Below, piece by piece: positions 6,565 to 12,680 of a DNA stretch of 12,680 nt (within the stretch, counting starts at the first letter, position 1; each line of letters opens with the position of its first letter). Source of the DNA: an uncultured Holophagales bacterium (GTDB lineage: Bacteria; Acidobacteriota; Thermoanaerobaculia; UBA5066); contig CALMDF010000219.1 of assembly GCA_937864895.1 (NCBI GenBank), positions 1-12,680 on the forward strand, given 5' to 3'. Made by a program: the position numbers and the translations under genes. Below the pieces are notes generated by a model that was not told the DNA's origin, made no database searches, and saw nothing but the letters and a program-made list of their open reading frames with translations.

Positions 6565-7310
6565 CGGTTCGCCGTGACGCGGCCGAGAACCGGCGCCGAC
6601 CTTCCGCTCTCGGGAAGAGTGCCGAGATTCGAGATGAGGAGGGCTCCGTCGGCCCGGTGGAGCTTCACCGGGGAGGCGGAGACGCGGCGGACGGGGGCGA
6701 TGGACTGCCCCTTGAAGCCACCGCCGAGGGGCGCCGGAATCGCGCTCGACCCGCTGTAGACGAGCATCGCGCGCCGCACGTACTCCTGCGTCTCCGGGTA
6801 AGGCGGGACACCGCGGTACTTCTGGACCGCCCCCTCGCCGGCGTTGTAGGCGGCGAGGGTCCTCACCAGGTCTCCGCCGAACATCCCGAGGAGGTCGGAC
6901 AGGTAGGCCGTCCCGCCCCGGATGTTCTCGTGGGGGTCGAACGAGTTCCGCACGCCGTAACGGCGCGCCGTGCCGGGCATGAGCTGCATCAGTCCCCGGG
7001 CGCCCTTGGGGGAGACCGCCTTCGGATTGAAGTTCGACTCGACGAGCACGACACTCCTGACGAGCCGCGGATCGACGCGCTCGCGTTCCGCGTGCTGCCG
7101 GATCGAATCGTCGAAGGCGGTCGGCCTGTCGCGCCTCGCGAGAAGGAAGGCGTCCGACGGGGCCTTCCCGCCCACCTTCCAGCCGCTCCCGATGCTGTTG
7201 AAGATGACCGCGCGGCCGTCGGCCCTGCGAATCATCTTCACGTCCGCCAGAGAGCTCCCCGGGAGGATGAGGATCCCCCCGATGGCGCAGAGCACGGCCA
7301 CTCTCGACAT
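6561..7310 (-). CDS. SLT-type lytic transglycosylase, exported
   Basis: Lytic transglycosylases cleave peptidoglycan between MurNAc and GlcNAc, leaving 1,6-anhydro-MurNAc ends, in the periplasm. The 249-residue product starts with a signal peptide ([22 protein letters not shown], probable cleavage before DV). The SLT domain spans about 65-190. Catalytic Glu is E91 in [10 protein letters not shown], followed by [20 protein letters not shown] (101-119) and [10 protein letters not shown] (153-162), all hallmark motifs. A short motif, [10 protein letters not shown]3-IFN at 24-38, recurs after the domain as VKLHRADG-x2-LISN at 215-228. No LysM domain or lipobox cysteine is present. ATG 7310 is chosen because it starts the signal peptide; it follows the alaS stop by 32 bases. 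TATACT lies 9 bases upstream, so the gene may have its own promoter. The stop overlaps the TPR-AIM24 start by 4 bases. Confidence 0.9.
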   Translation of the reverse strand: MSRVAVLCAIGGILILPGSSLADVKMIRRADGRAVIFNSIGSGWKVGGKAPSDAFLLARRDRPTAFDDSIRQHAERERVDPRLVRSVVLVESNFNPKAVSPKGARGLMQLMPGTARRYGVRNSFDPHENIRGGTAYLSDLLGMFGGDLVRTLAAYNAGEGAVQKYRGVPPYPETQEYVRRAMLVYSGSSAIPAPLGGGFKGQSIAPVRRVSASPVKLHRADGALLISNLGTLPESGRSAPVLGRVTANR

Positions 7311-7319
7311 ACCCGCCCG

Positions 7320-7346
7320 AGTATAGCCCCCGGGAGCGCCCGTCAG
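7320..7346 (-). promoter_or_regulatory. Possible promoter for the transglycosylase/TPR-AIM24 pair
   Basis: On the minus strand TATACT (7320-7325, 5 of 6 to the -10 consensus) ends 9 bases before the transglycosylase ATG. CTGACG (7341-7346, 4 of 6 to TTGACA) lies upstream with a short 15-base spacer and overlaps the alaS TGA stop. Transcription would start within about three bases of the ATG, giving a leaderless or near-leaderless mRNA. The spacer is suboptimal. Confidence 0.45.
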
Positions 7347-10039
7347 GCGGCTCCCCCCAGCTTCTCCCTGGTACGGGCCACCCCCGCCGCCAGTGCCTCG
7401 TCGATCTTGTCGGGGTCCTTTCCGCCCGCCTGGGCGAGGTCGGCTTTTCCGCCTCCCCTGCCCCCGACGACCGGCGCCATCGCCCTGGCGAGGTCGTCGG
7501 CCGAGACCCGGGCGACGAGGTCGGCCGTGACGGCCGCCAGGAGAGTCACCTTCCCCTCGGCCTCCGTGCCCAGGAGGACGACGCCGCTCTTCAGCTTCCC
7601 GCGGAAGGTATCGGCCAGGTTCCGGAGCTCGTTCGCCGGAAGGGACGGGACGCGCCGGGCGAGGACCTTCACACCCGAGACGTCGACCAGCCCTTCGTCC
7701 TCTCTTCCGCCCGCACCGCCGCGGGAGCCCGACGCGAGCTGGACTTTCAGCTTCGCGATCTCCTTCTCGCTCTCCCGGAGTCGCGCGAGGACCTCGCGAA
7801 CCTTGCCCGGAAGCTCCTCCGGCGGGACCTGCGCCGTCTCGGACAGCTCGCCGAGGAGCTGCTCGTCGCGCGTCAGGCGCTCCACGGCGCCGAGCGACGT
7901 GACCGCCTCGATCCGCCGAACCCCCGCCGCGAGCCCCTTGTCGGAAATGACCTTGAAGGCCCCGATCTCCCCGGTCCGGCCGACGTGACAGCCACCGCAG
8001 AGCTCGGTCGAGAACCCGGGAACGTCGACGACCCGCACCCTCTCCCCGTATTTCTCGCCGAAGAACATCATCGCGCCCTTCGCCCGGGCCTCGTCCATGG
8101 AGGTGACCTCCTTGGACACGGGGGAGTCGCGCAGGACCTGTTCGTTGACGAGCCTCTCGATCTCGAGGATCTCGTCGGCCGTCGTCGGGCGCGTCGCCGC
8201 GTAGTCGAAGCGGAGCCGGTCGGGGGCGACGAGCGAGCCCATCTGCCTCACGGAATCTCCGAGGACCTTCCTGAGCGCCGCGTGGAGGAGGTGCGTGCCC
8301 GTGTGGTTCGCCTGGATCCGGCGACGCGTCCACTCCGGGACCTCGAGCGTCAGGACGGCGCCGCGCGAGAGGGTCCCTTCCTCCACCTCGACGTGATGCT
8401 GGACGAAACGGCCGCTCGCGGATCTCCGGGCTGAGGTCACGGTCGCCCGGCCGCCCGGCCAGGCGACGGAGCCGGTGTCGGTCACCTGGCCCCCTCCCTC
8501 GGGATAGAAGACGGTCCGGTCGGTCACGAGGAGCCCTTCGGCCCCCGCCGGCAGCGAGTCGACCGGCACGAGCGAGCCTGCCGAAAGGGAGAAGACGCCG
8601 AGCGCGGTGGCCCCCTCGATGCGGACGAAGTCGTCCTCGGGATACCCGCGGAAGGCGGTCTGCCAGGACGGCTCGCCGAGCTCCTCGGGAAGGAGCGCGT
8701 CGTCGGCCTCGAACTTCGAGCCGGCCTTCGATCGCTCCCGGGCGGCCTCCAGCTCTTTCTCGAAGCCGGCGCGATCGAGGGTGAGCCCCTCGTCCTGCGC
8801 CAGCTCCTCGATCAGCTCGAGCGGGATGCCGTAGGTGTCGTAGAAGCGGAAGACCGCCGGCCCGGAAAGGCTCGTCTCCTCCTTCCGCCGCGCCTCGCTG
8901 ATCGCCTCGCCGACGCGGTCCGCGCCTGCGGACATCGTCCGGGCGAAGCTTCGCTCCTCCGAGCGGATGAGCTCCCAGACCTCGCTCTTCAGGGTCCGGT
9001 GCGGGTCGCCGAAGTAGACCCCCTCGAAGACGGAAAAGACCGGGTCGACGAGGCCGCAGAGCTCCGGTCCCTCGATTCCGAGCCGGCGCCCGTAGCGGGC
9101 CGCGCGGCGGAGGATCCGCCTCAGGACGTAGCCGCGCCCCGTGTTGGCCGGCATGACGCCGTCGGCCATGAGCATCGTCGCGGCCCGGAGGTGGTCCGCG
9201 ATGACGCGGAACGGGGCATCCTCCTCCGCCATGCCGCCGCGGTAGCTCTTTCCCGAGATGGCCTCGATCTTCCTGATGAGGGGCGTGAAGAGGTCGGTGT
9301 CGAAGTTGTTGTTCTTCCCGGTCAGCAGGGCGGTGATCCGCTCGAGACCGGCCCCGGTGTCGACGGACGGCTTCGGGAGCGGGGTCATCTTCCCGTCGGC
9401 GTCGCGTTCGAACTGCATGAAGACGAGGTTCCAGATCTCCATGACCCGGTCGCCGCGGCCGTTCGGACTGTCGTCGCCCGGGACGTGGGGCCCCTGGTCG
9501 ACGTGGAGCTCGGAGCAGGGGCCGCAGGGCCCGGTGTCGCCCATCGACCAGAAGTTGTCCTTCTCGCCGAACCGGAGGATCCGGCCGCCCGGGAGGTACC
9601 GCCCCCAGAGCCTGGCGGCCTCGTCGTCGTCGGTGTAGACGGACGCCCAGAGACGCTTCGGCTCGAATCCGTAGCGCTCGGTGACGAGCTCCCAGGCGAA
9701 GGCGATCGCCTCCTCCTTGAAGTAGTCGCCGAAGGAGAAGTTGCCGAGCATCTCGAAGAACGTGTGGTGGCGCGCCGTGTACCCGACGTTGTCGAGGTCG
9801 TTGTGCTTGCCGCCCGCCCTCACGCACTTCTGCGCCGAAGCGGCGCGAACGTAGGGCCGGCTCTCCCGCCCGAGGAAGACGTCCTTGAACTGGTTCATCC
9901 CGGCGTTCGTGAAGAGGAGCGTCGGGTCCTCGGCGGGGACGAGAGAGGAGGACGCGACGCGCCGGTGCCCCTTCTCCTCGAAGTACGAGAGGAACGTCTC
10001 GCGGACCTTGCGGGAGGTCCAGTCAGATGCCGTCGTCAT
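7343..10039 (-). CDS. alaS: Alanyl-tRNA synthetase
   Basis: AlaS charges tRNA-Ala in the cytosol and edits mischarged Ser- or Gly-tRNA-Ala. The product has 898 residues, slightly above the usual ~875. The class II catalytic domain occupies about 1-240, with TNAGMNQFK at 44-52, [18 protein letters not shown] at 90-107 and GPCGPCSE at 170-177. The editing domain near 565-720 holds the zinc-binding set H579 and H583 (HTGTH) with C681 and H685 (CGGCH). A C-Ala domain with the glycine-rich GGRGGGK segment ends the protein. ATG 10039 ([20 protein letters not shown]) gives the family-typical N-terminus; an ATG ten codons upstream at 10069 is also in frame but less likely. The gene overlaps recX by 17 bases, as expected of translational coupling. 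Identification is certain. Confidence 0.97.
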   Translation of the reverse strand: MTTASDWTSRKVRETFLSYFEEKGHRRVASSSLVPAEDPTLLFTNAGMNQFKDVFLGRESRPYVRAASAQKCVRAGGKHNDLDNVGYTARHHTFFEMLGNFSFGDYFKEEAIAFAWELVTERYGFEPKRLWASVYTDDDEAARLWGRYLPGGRILRFGEKDNFWSMGDTGPCGPCSELHVDQGPHVPGDDSPNGRGDRVMEIWNLVFMQFERDADGKMTPLPKPSVDTGAGLERITALLTGKNNNFDTDLFTPLIRKIEAISGKSYRGGMAEEDAPFRVIADHLRAATMLMADGVMPANTGRGYVLRRILRRAARYGRRLGIEGPELCGLVDPVFSVFEGVYFGDPHRTLKSEVWELIRSEERSFARTMSAGADRVGEAISEARRKEETSLSGPAVFRFYDTYGIPLELIEELAQDEGLTLDRAGFEKELEAARERSKAGSKFEADDALLPEELGEPSWQTAFRGYPEDDFVRIEGATALGVFSLSAGSLVPVDSLPAGAEGLLVTDRTVFYPEGGGQVTDTGSVAWPGGRATVTSARRSASGRFVQHHVEVEEGTLSRGAVLTLEVPEWTRRRIQANHTGTHLLHAALRKVLGDSVRQMGSLVAPDRLRFDYAATRPTTADEILEIERLVNEQVLRDSPVSKEVTSMDEARAKGAMMFFGEKYGERVRVVDVPGFSTELCGGCHVGRTGEIGAFKVISDKGLAAGVRRIEAVTSLGAVERLTRDEQLLGELSETAQVPPEELPGKVREVLARLRESEKEIAKLKVQLASGSRGGAGGREDEGLVDVSGVKVLARRVPSLPANELRNLADTFRGKLKSGVVLLGTEAEGKVTLLAAVTADLVARVSADDLARAMAPVVGGRGGGKADLAQAGGKDPDKIDEALAAGVARTREKLGGAA

Positions 10040-10520
10040 CCGTGGGGTCGCCTTTCTCTCGAAGCGCATCGCGGACGGCCCCGGGGTCGAAGCCGCGGCG
10101 CACGAGATGGTCGAAGAGTTTCCTCGACCTCGAAACGGGCGTCAAACCGGCCGGCAGGGCGCGCCGCTTCTTCTCGAGGGCCGCCTTCAGCCGGGCCGAC
10201 TCGTCCTCTCCCCCCACGCTGGCGACCGCCCGGCTGGCGTCCGCGTCGGCGACCCCGCGCGAGCGCAGCGACGCCGAGACCCGCCGGCTCCCCCGCCCCC
10301 GGGCCGCTTCGGCCCGCGCCAGCTCCCCGGCCGTCGCCGCCTCGTCGAGGAGCCCCGCGCGCGCGAGGGCGTCGAGCGTCGCCTCGACTTCCGCCGCCTC
10401 GTGACCGGCGCGGAGGAGCTTCCTCGCGAGCTCCCGGCGCGGGTGGGCCCGCCGGCCCAGAAACGCGAGCGCCGCCGTCCGGCAGTCTCGACGCGGGCGG
10501 CGGCGCGGGAGGTCGCTCAG
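10023..10520 (-). CDS. recX: RecX-family regulator of RecA, apparently with a non-canonical start
   Basis: RecX binds RecA filaments and modulates recombination and the SOS response. Reading leftward from the pilT TAG, the same frame runs on to 10023. It encodes a RecX-like series of three-helix repeats: RTAALAFLGRR and RRELARKLLRAGHEAAEVEATLDAL, LLDEAATAGELARAEAARGRGSRRVSASLRSRG, and the C-terminal RKLFDHLVRRGFDPGAVRDALRE. No ATG, GTG or TTG occurs between the TAG (10530-10532) and a GTG at 10217, which would leave only a 64-residue fragment. CTG at 10518-10520, seven bases after a weak TAGGG, would give 165 residues, normal for RecX. The start is therefore inferred. A sequence error or readthrough from pilT is also possible. 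The stop lies inside the alaS 5' end. recX next to alaS matches the recA-recX-alaS order of enterobacteria, but recA is not here. Confidence 0.75.
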   Translation of the reverse strand: MSDLPRRRPRRDCRTAALAFLGRRAHPRRELARKLLRAGHEAAEVEATLDALARAGLLDEAATAGELARAEAARGRGSRRVSASLRSRGVADADASRAVASVGGEDESARLKAALEKKRRALPAGLTPVSRSRKLFDHLVRRGFDPGAVRDALREKGDPTDDDGI

Positions 10521-10529
10521 GAAGCGGCC

Positions 10530-11705
10530 CTAGGGCTGGTTGGAGAAGTCGAAGGGCGACTCCTCGCCCAGCGGGTTCATCTTGTCGGGGGCCGCCAGGG
10601 ACCCGTCCATGATCTCCTGCGAGAGGTCCGACGTCGACTGGACGCCCTGGATCCGGAGCTTGAACTCGTTCGGGTTGGTCGACCGGCGGATCGCCTCGTC
10701 GAGCGTGATGAGGCCCGAACGGTAGAGCTGGAAGAGCGACTGGTCGAAGGTCTGCATCCCGTACTGCGAGGTGCCGGCCTTGATGGCGTCGACGATGTAC
10801 TTCGTCTTCTCCTTGTTCTCGATGCAGTCCCGGATGTAGTTCGTCGCGATGAGCACCTCGACGGCCGGGACGCGGCCGAGGCCGTCGGCGCGCGGGAGGA
10901 GGCGCATCGAGATGACCGCCTTCAGGACGGCCGAGAGCTGGAGACGGATCTGCTTCTGCTGGTGCGGCGGGAAGACGGCGATGATCCGGTTGATCGTCTC
11001 CGTCGCGTCCATGGTGTGGAGGGTGGAGAGGACGAGGTGGCCCGTCTCCGCGGCGACCAGGGCCGTCTCGACCGTCTCGAAGTCGCGCATCTCGCCGACG
11101 AGGATGACGTCGGGGTCCTGGCGGAGGGCGGCGCGGAGCGCCGAGGAGAACGAGCGCGTGTCGACCTCCAGCTCGCGCTGGTTCACGATCGACTTCTTGT
11201 CGCGGTGGAGGAACTCGACCGGGTCCTCGACCGTCATGATGTGCTCGGCCCGGTTCGCGTTGATGAAGTCGATCATCGCGGCGAGGCTCGTCGACTTGCC
11301 CGAGCCGGTCGTCCCGGTGACGAGGATCAGTCCCCGGGTCTCTTCGCAGATCTTCTCGATGACGGGAGGAAGGAGGAGGTCGCGGACCGTCAGGATCCGG
11401 GCGGGGATGACGCGGCAGACGAGGCCCACGGTGCCCCGCTGCTGGAAGATGTTGCAGCGAAAACGTCCGAGACCGGGCACCGAATAGGCGATGTCGATCT
11501 CGAAGTTGTTCTTGAACTTCTCCTTCTGCCTCGAGGACATGATCGAGAACGCCATCGCGATCGTGTCTTCCTGCATCAGGCGCTTCATGTCCACGAGCGG
11601 GATCAGGTCGCCGTCGACGCGGATGATCGGGTGTGCTCCGACCTTCAGGTGGAGATCCGATGCCTTGCGCTCGACCGCGATCTTGAGGAGGTCATTGATG
11701 TGCAT
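10530..11705 (-). CDS. pilT: Type IV pilus retraction-type ATPase, PilT/PilU family
   Basis: PilT-family hexameric ATPases sit at the cytoplasmic base of the type IV pilus and power retraction, giving twitching motility, surface sensing and DNA uptake. The 391-residue product has the N-terminal PAS-like domain (SDLHLKVGAHPIIRVDG, 16-32) and the complete motor core: Walker A GTTGSGKST at 131-139, Asp box EDPVEF at 160-165, Walker B DPDVILVGE at 197-205 and His box GHLVLSTLHT at 222-231. GMQTFDQSL at 316-324 is a PilT/PilU C-terminal signature. The AIRNLIRE motif of classical PilT is not recognisable; the region reads TKYIVDAIKAGTSQYG, which is more PilU-like. About 35 polar residues extend past the usual end. 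AGGAGA (11713-11718) lies 7 bases before the ATG. No other pilus gene is in the window. PilT versus PilU is unresolved. Confidence 0.93.
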   Translation of the reverse strand: MHINDLLKIAVERKASDLHLKVGAHPIIRVDGDLIPLVDMKRLMQEDTIAMAFSIMSSRQKEKFKNNFEIDIAYSVPGLGRFRCNIFQQRGTVGLVCRVIPARILTVRDLLLPPVIEKICEETRGLILVTGTTGSGKSTSLAAMIDFINANRAEHIMTVEDPVEFLHRDKKSIVNQRELEVDTRSFSSALRAALRQDPDVILVGEMRDFETVETALVAAETGHLVLSTLHTMDATETINRIIAVFPPHQQKQIRLQLSAVLKAVISMRLLPRADGLGRVPAVEVLIATNYIRDCIENKEKTKYIVDAIKAGTSQYGMQTFDQSLFQLYRSGLITLDEAIRRSTNPNEFKLRIQGVQSTSDLSQEIMDGSLAAPDKMNPLGEESPFDFSNQP

Positions 11706-11753
11706 GCCCGGGTCTCCTCTCTTCCCGTCCGCTGAGAGCGTGGTCCTGTTCGC

Positions 11754-11782
11754 AGGATAGGCTCGGCGAATGGCCCGGTCAA
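11754..11782 (-). promoter_or_regulatory. Probable sigma-70-type promoter for pilT and the leftward operon
   Basis: On the minus strand TTGACC (11777-11782, 5 of 6) is followed after exactly 17 bases by TATCCT (11754-11759, 4 of 6 including the key second A and last T). The start site would be near 11747, leaving a leader of about 42 bases that contains the AGGAGA ribosome site. It is the best promoter in the window. A short inverted repeat (CCTG-N4-CAGG, 11745-11756) overlaps its -10 and start region. Confidence 0.65.
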
Positions 11783-11807
11783 CGATCGGACGAAGTGCTC
11801 CTCAGGC

Positions 11808-11813
11808 TACCAT
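11808..11813 (+). promoter_or_regulatory. Weak candidate -10 (TACCAT) for the MocA-like gene
   Basis: TACCAT ends 8 bases before the ATG at 11822, the same spacing as the hexamer before pgsA, and no Shine-Dalgarno sequence lies at the usual distance. No acceptable -35 is found at 15-18 bases. The call rests mainly on the repeated pattern. Confidence 0.3.
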
Positions 11814-11821
11814 CCGGCACG

Positions 11822-12421
11822 ATGTTTCCCGAGAACGAAAGGATTGCCGCGGTCCTCCTCGCGGCCGGCGCCTCGAAGAGATTCGGGAGCCCCAAGATGC
11901 TCGCCGACGTCCACGGCGAGCCCCTGGTCCGCCGCGTCGCCCGCTCGTTCGTCGAGGCGGGCTTCTACGAGATCGCCGTCGTCCTGGCCCCCGGAGCCGA
12001 CGACATCGCCTCCGCCCTCGAGGGACTCGGCGTCCTCGTCGTCGCCAACCCACGGCCCGGGGACGGGATGCTCTCCTCCGCGCAGGCGGGCCTCTCCGCG
12101 CTCTCGTCCGGGTGCGGCCGCGCCGCCATCTCCCCCGCCGACCTGCCGGGCCTCACCCCCCCGGTCCTCGGCCGGCTCCTCGCCGGGCTGCCCCCGCCGG
12201 CCCCGGAGGTCGTCGTCGTCCCCTCGAGCGGCTCCCGGCGGGGCCATCCCCTCGTCGTCCCGGCTGGTCTCGTCCCGCGCCTCCTCTCCTGGGGCGGGGA
12301 GAGGCGGTTGTCGGACCTCCTCCGGGAGCCCGGGGTGGTGGTTCACGAGGTGCCCGGCTTCGGCCCGGAGGTCTTGCGGGACGTCGACGTCCCCGCCGAC
12401 CTCGTCGAGCTGAGTCGATGA
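11822..12421 (+). CDS. MocA/MobA-like molybdenum cofactor nucleotidyltransferase
   Basis: The 199-residue product is an NTP-transferase of the MobA/MocA group, which attaches CMP or GMP to molybdopterin for molybdoenzymes. The nucleotide-binding signature LLAAGASKRFGSPK is at 12-25. NPRPGDGMLSSAQAGL (76-91) matches the NP-x-G-x-S-x-GL element, SPADLPG (104-110) is the metal-binding Asp loop, and DVDVPADL (187-194) is the DIDTPEDL-like ending. The layout resembles MocA (CTP-specific) more than MobA, but no molybdoenzyme or moa/moe gene is near to confirm it. ATG 11822 is preferred because it starts just before the first beta strand. A GTG at 11795 would add nine residues and fall close to the divergent pilT promoter. 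The gene diverges from pilT across 116 bases and ends at a strong hairpin. Confidence 0.8.
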   Translation: MFPENERIAAVLLAAGASKRFGSPKMLADVHGEPLVRRVARSFVEAGFYEIAVVLAPGADDIASALEGLGVLVVANPRPGDGMLSSAQAGLSALSSGCGRAAISPADLPGLTPPVLGRLLAGLPPPAPEVVVVPSSGSRRGHPLVVPAGLVPRLLSWGGERRLSDLLREPGVVVHEVPGFGPEVLRDVDVPADLVELSR

Positions 12422-12462
12422 CCGGCGGCCCGCCCTGAGGCGCCCCGCCGCGCGCCCGGAAC

Positions 12463-12493
12463 GAGAAGGGCCGGCCCGGGGCCGGCCCTTCTC
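12463..12493. terminator. Strong GC-rich hairpin, likely bidirectional terminator
   Basis: A perfect 13-bp inverted repeat, GAGAAGGGCCGGC (12463-12475) with its complement at 12481-12493, surrounds a 5-base loop. It lies between the stops of the rightward MocA-like gene and the leftward ilvE. There is no T run after the stem, only TTCTC within the 3' arm, so release may rely on stem strength. The rest of the 93-base gap (12422-12514) shows nothing else. Confidence 0.75.
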
Positions 12494-12514
12494 CGCTGAG
12501 CGCAGGCCGGGACT

Positions 12515-12680
12515 TCAGGCCGGGGTCGGAGCTCCGACCGGGCAGAGCCAGCCGAAGCGGTCGTCCACCTTCCCCTCGACGATGTCGAAGAAGGCCTTCT
12601 GGATCTTCTCGGTCACGGGTCCGCGCCGGCCGGCACCGACGACGATCCGGTCGACGGAGCGGATCGGCGTGATCTCCGCC
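12515..12680 (-). CDS. ilvE: Branched-chain amino acid aminotransferase IlvE, C-terminal end (start outside window)
   Basis: Read leftward from the window edge, the frame gives 54 residues before a [13 protein letters not shown], followed by [22 protein letters not shown] and a GWLCPV ending, matches the C-terminus of class IV PLP-dependent branched-chain aminotransferases. In that family the (T/E)VTPV-x2-ID and G-x-PGPVT elements close the cofactor site. IlvE performs the last transamination making leucine, isoleucine and valine, or the first step of their breakdown, in the cytosol. PLP lysine and N-terminal domain are outside the window. D-amino-acid transaminase and ADC lyase share the fold, but the [13 protein letters not shown] end is characteristic of IlvE. 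It converges on the MocA-like gene across the hairpin. Confidence 0.85.
   Translation of the reverse strand, partial: AEITPIRSVDRIVVGAGRRGPVTEKIQKAFFDIVEGKVDDRFGWLCPVGAPTPA

Noticed and set aside
6561..9827. A 1088-codon frame on the minus strand covering alaS and the transglycosylase
   Set aside because: Only its last 249 residues (the transglycosylase) are real. The upstream part is alaS read in another frame, rich in Arg, Gly and Pro. It is not a fusion.
10023..10217. A 64-residue stand-alone gene from GTG 10217
   Set aside because: It is only the C-terminal part of RecX. The same frame continues upstream with matching RecX helices to the pilT stop.
9885..11735. A 616-codon plus-strand frame opposite recX and pilT
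   Set aside because: Composition is antisense-type (long runs of Arg, Asp, Glu and Val) with no motif. The minus strand carries full PilT motor motifs and RecX repeats.
11745..11756. CCTG-N4-CAGG inverted repeat as an operator or LexA box at the pilT promoter
   Set aside because: The arms are only four bases and the centre is not palindromic. It matches no operator I recognise. Noted with the promoter only.
1..12680. Mobile element, prophage, CRISPR array or defence system
   Set aside because: No transposase, integrase, spaced direct repeats, tRNA-flanking attachment sites or defence-type domains are seen. Composition looks even and the genes are chromosomal housekeeping types.

Overview
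The window is very GC-rich, roughly 70% by eye, with GTG starts, a TTG alternative and GC-saturated third codon positions. It is packed almost edge to edge with bacterial genes. A type IV pilus retraction-type ATPase, an SLT transglycosylase and a CorC/CNNM membrane protein suggest a Gram-negative-type bacterium. A TPR-AIM24 protein and the overall gene style would fit Acidobacteriota or a similar high-GC phylum, but that placement is only inference. I see no tRNA or rRNA genes, CRISPR array, insertion sequence, phage gene or obvious foreign island. The content is mostly chromosomal housekeeping.

Layout. (1) Bases 1-3184, rightward: the C-terminal part of epoxyqueuosine reductase QueG, a Nudix/MutT hydrolase, a CorC/CNNM-type DUF21-CBS membrane protein, a [2Fe-2S] ferredoxin and the tRNA m7G46 methyltransferase TrmB. 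These genes overlap or nearly touch and look like one translationally coupled operon. (2) 3207-3797, leftward: pgsA, convergent with trmB across a small hairpin. (3) 3858-5285, rightward: an alpha-D-phosphohexomutase, divergent from pgsA. (4) 5293-11705, leftward: pilT/pilU-type ATPase, recX, alaS, an SLT transglycosylase and a TPR-AIM24 protein, in transcription order. A good promoter (TTGACC-N17-TATCCT) precedes pilT, and a second possible promoter lies at the alaS/transglycosylase junction. (5) 11822-12421, rightward: a MocA/MobA-like nucleotidyltransferase. (6) A strong hairpin, then the C-terminal end of the leftward branched-chain aminotransferase gene ilvE.

Functional themes are tRNA maturation and charging (queG, trmB, alaS), envelope and surface (pgsA, CorC, transglycosylase, TPR-AIM24, pilT), and nucleotide or DNA maintenance (Nudix, recX).

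The most interesting points are structural. recX follows pilT in the same frame after a single TAG and has no ATG, GTG or TTG in its first ~100 codons. A 29-bp imperfect tandem duplication supplies the 3' ends of two convergent genes. TANNNT hexamers 8-9 nt before three start codons suggest leaderless transcription. The transglycosylase has a short motif repeated on both sides of its catalytic domain. I found no convincing new multi-gene system.
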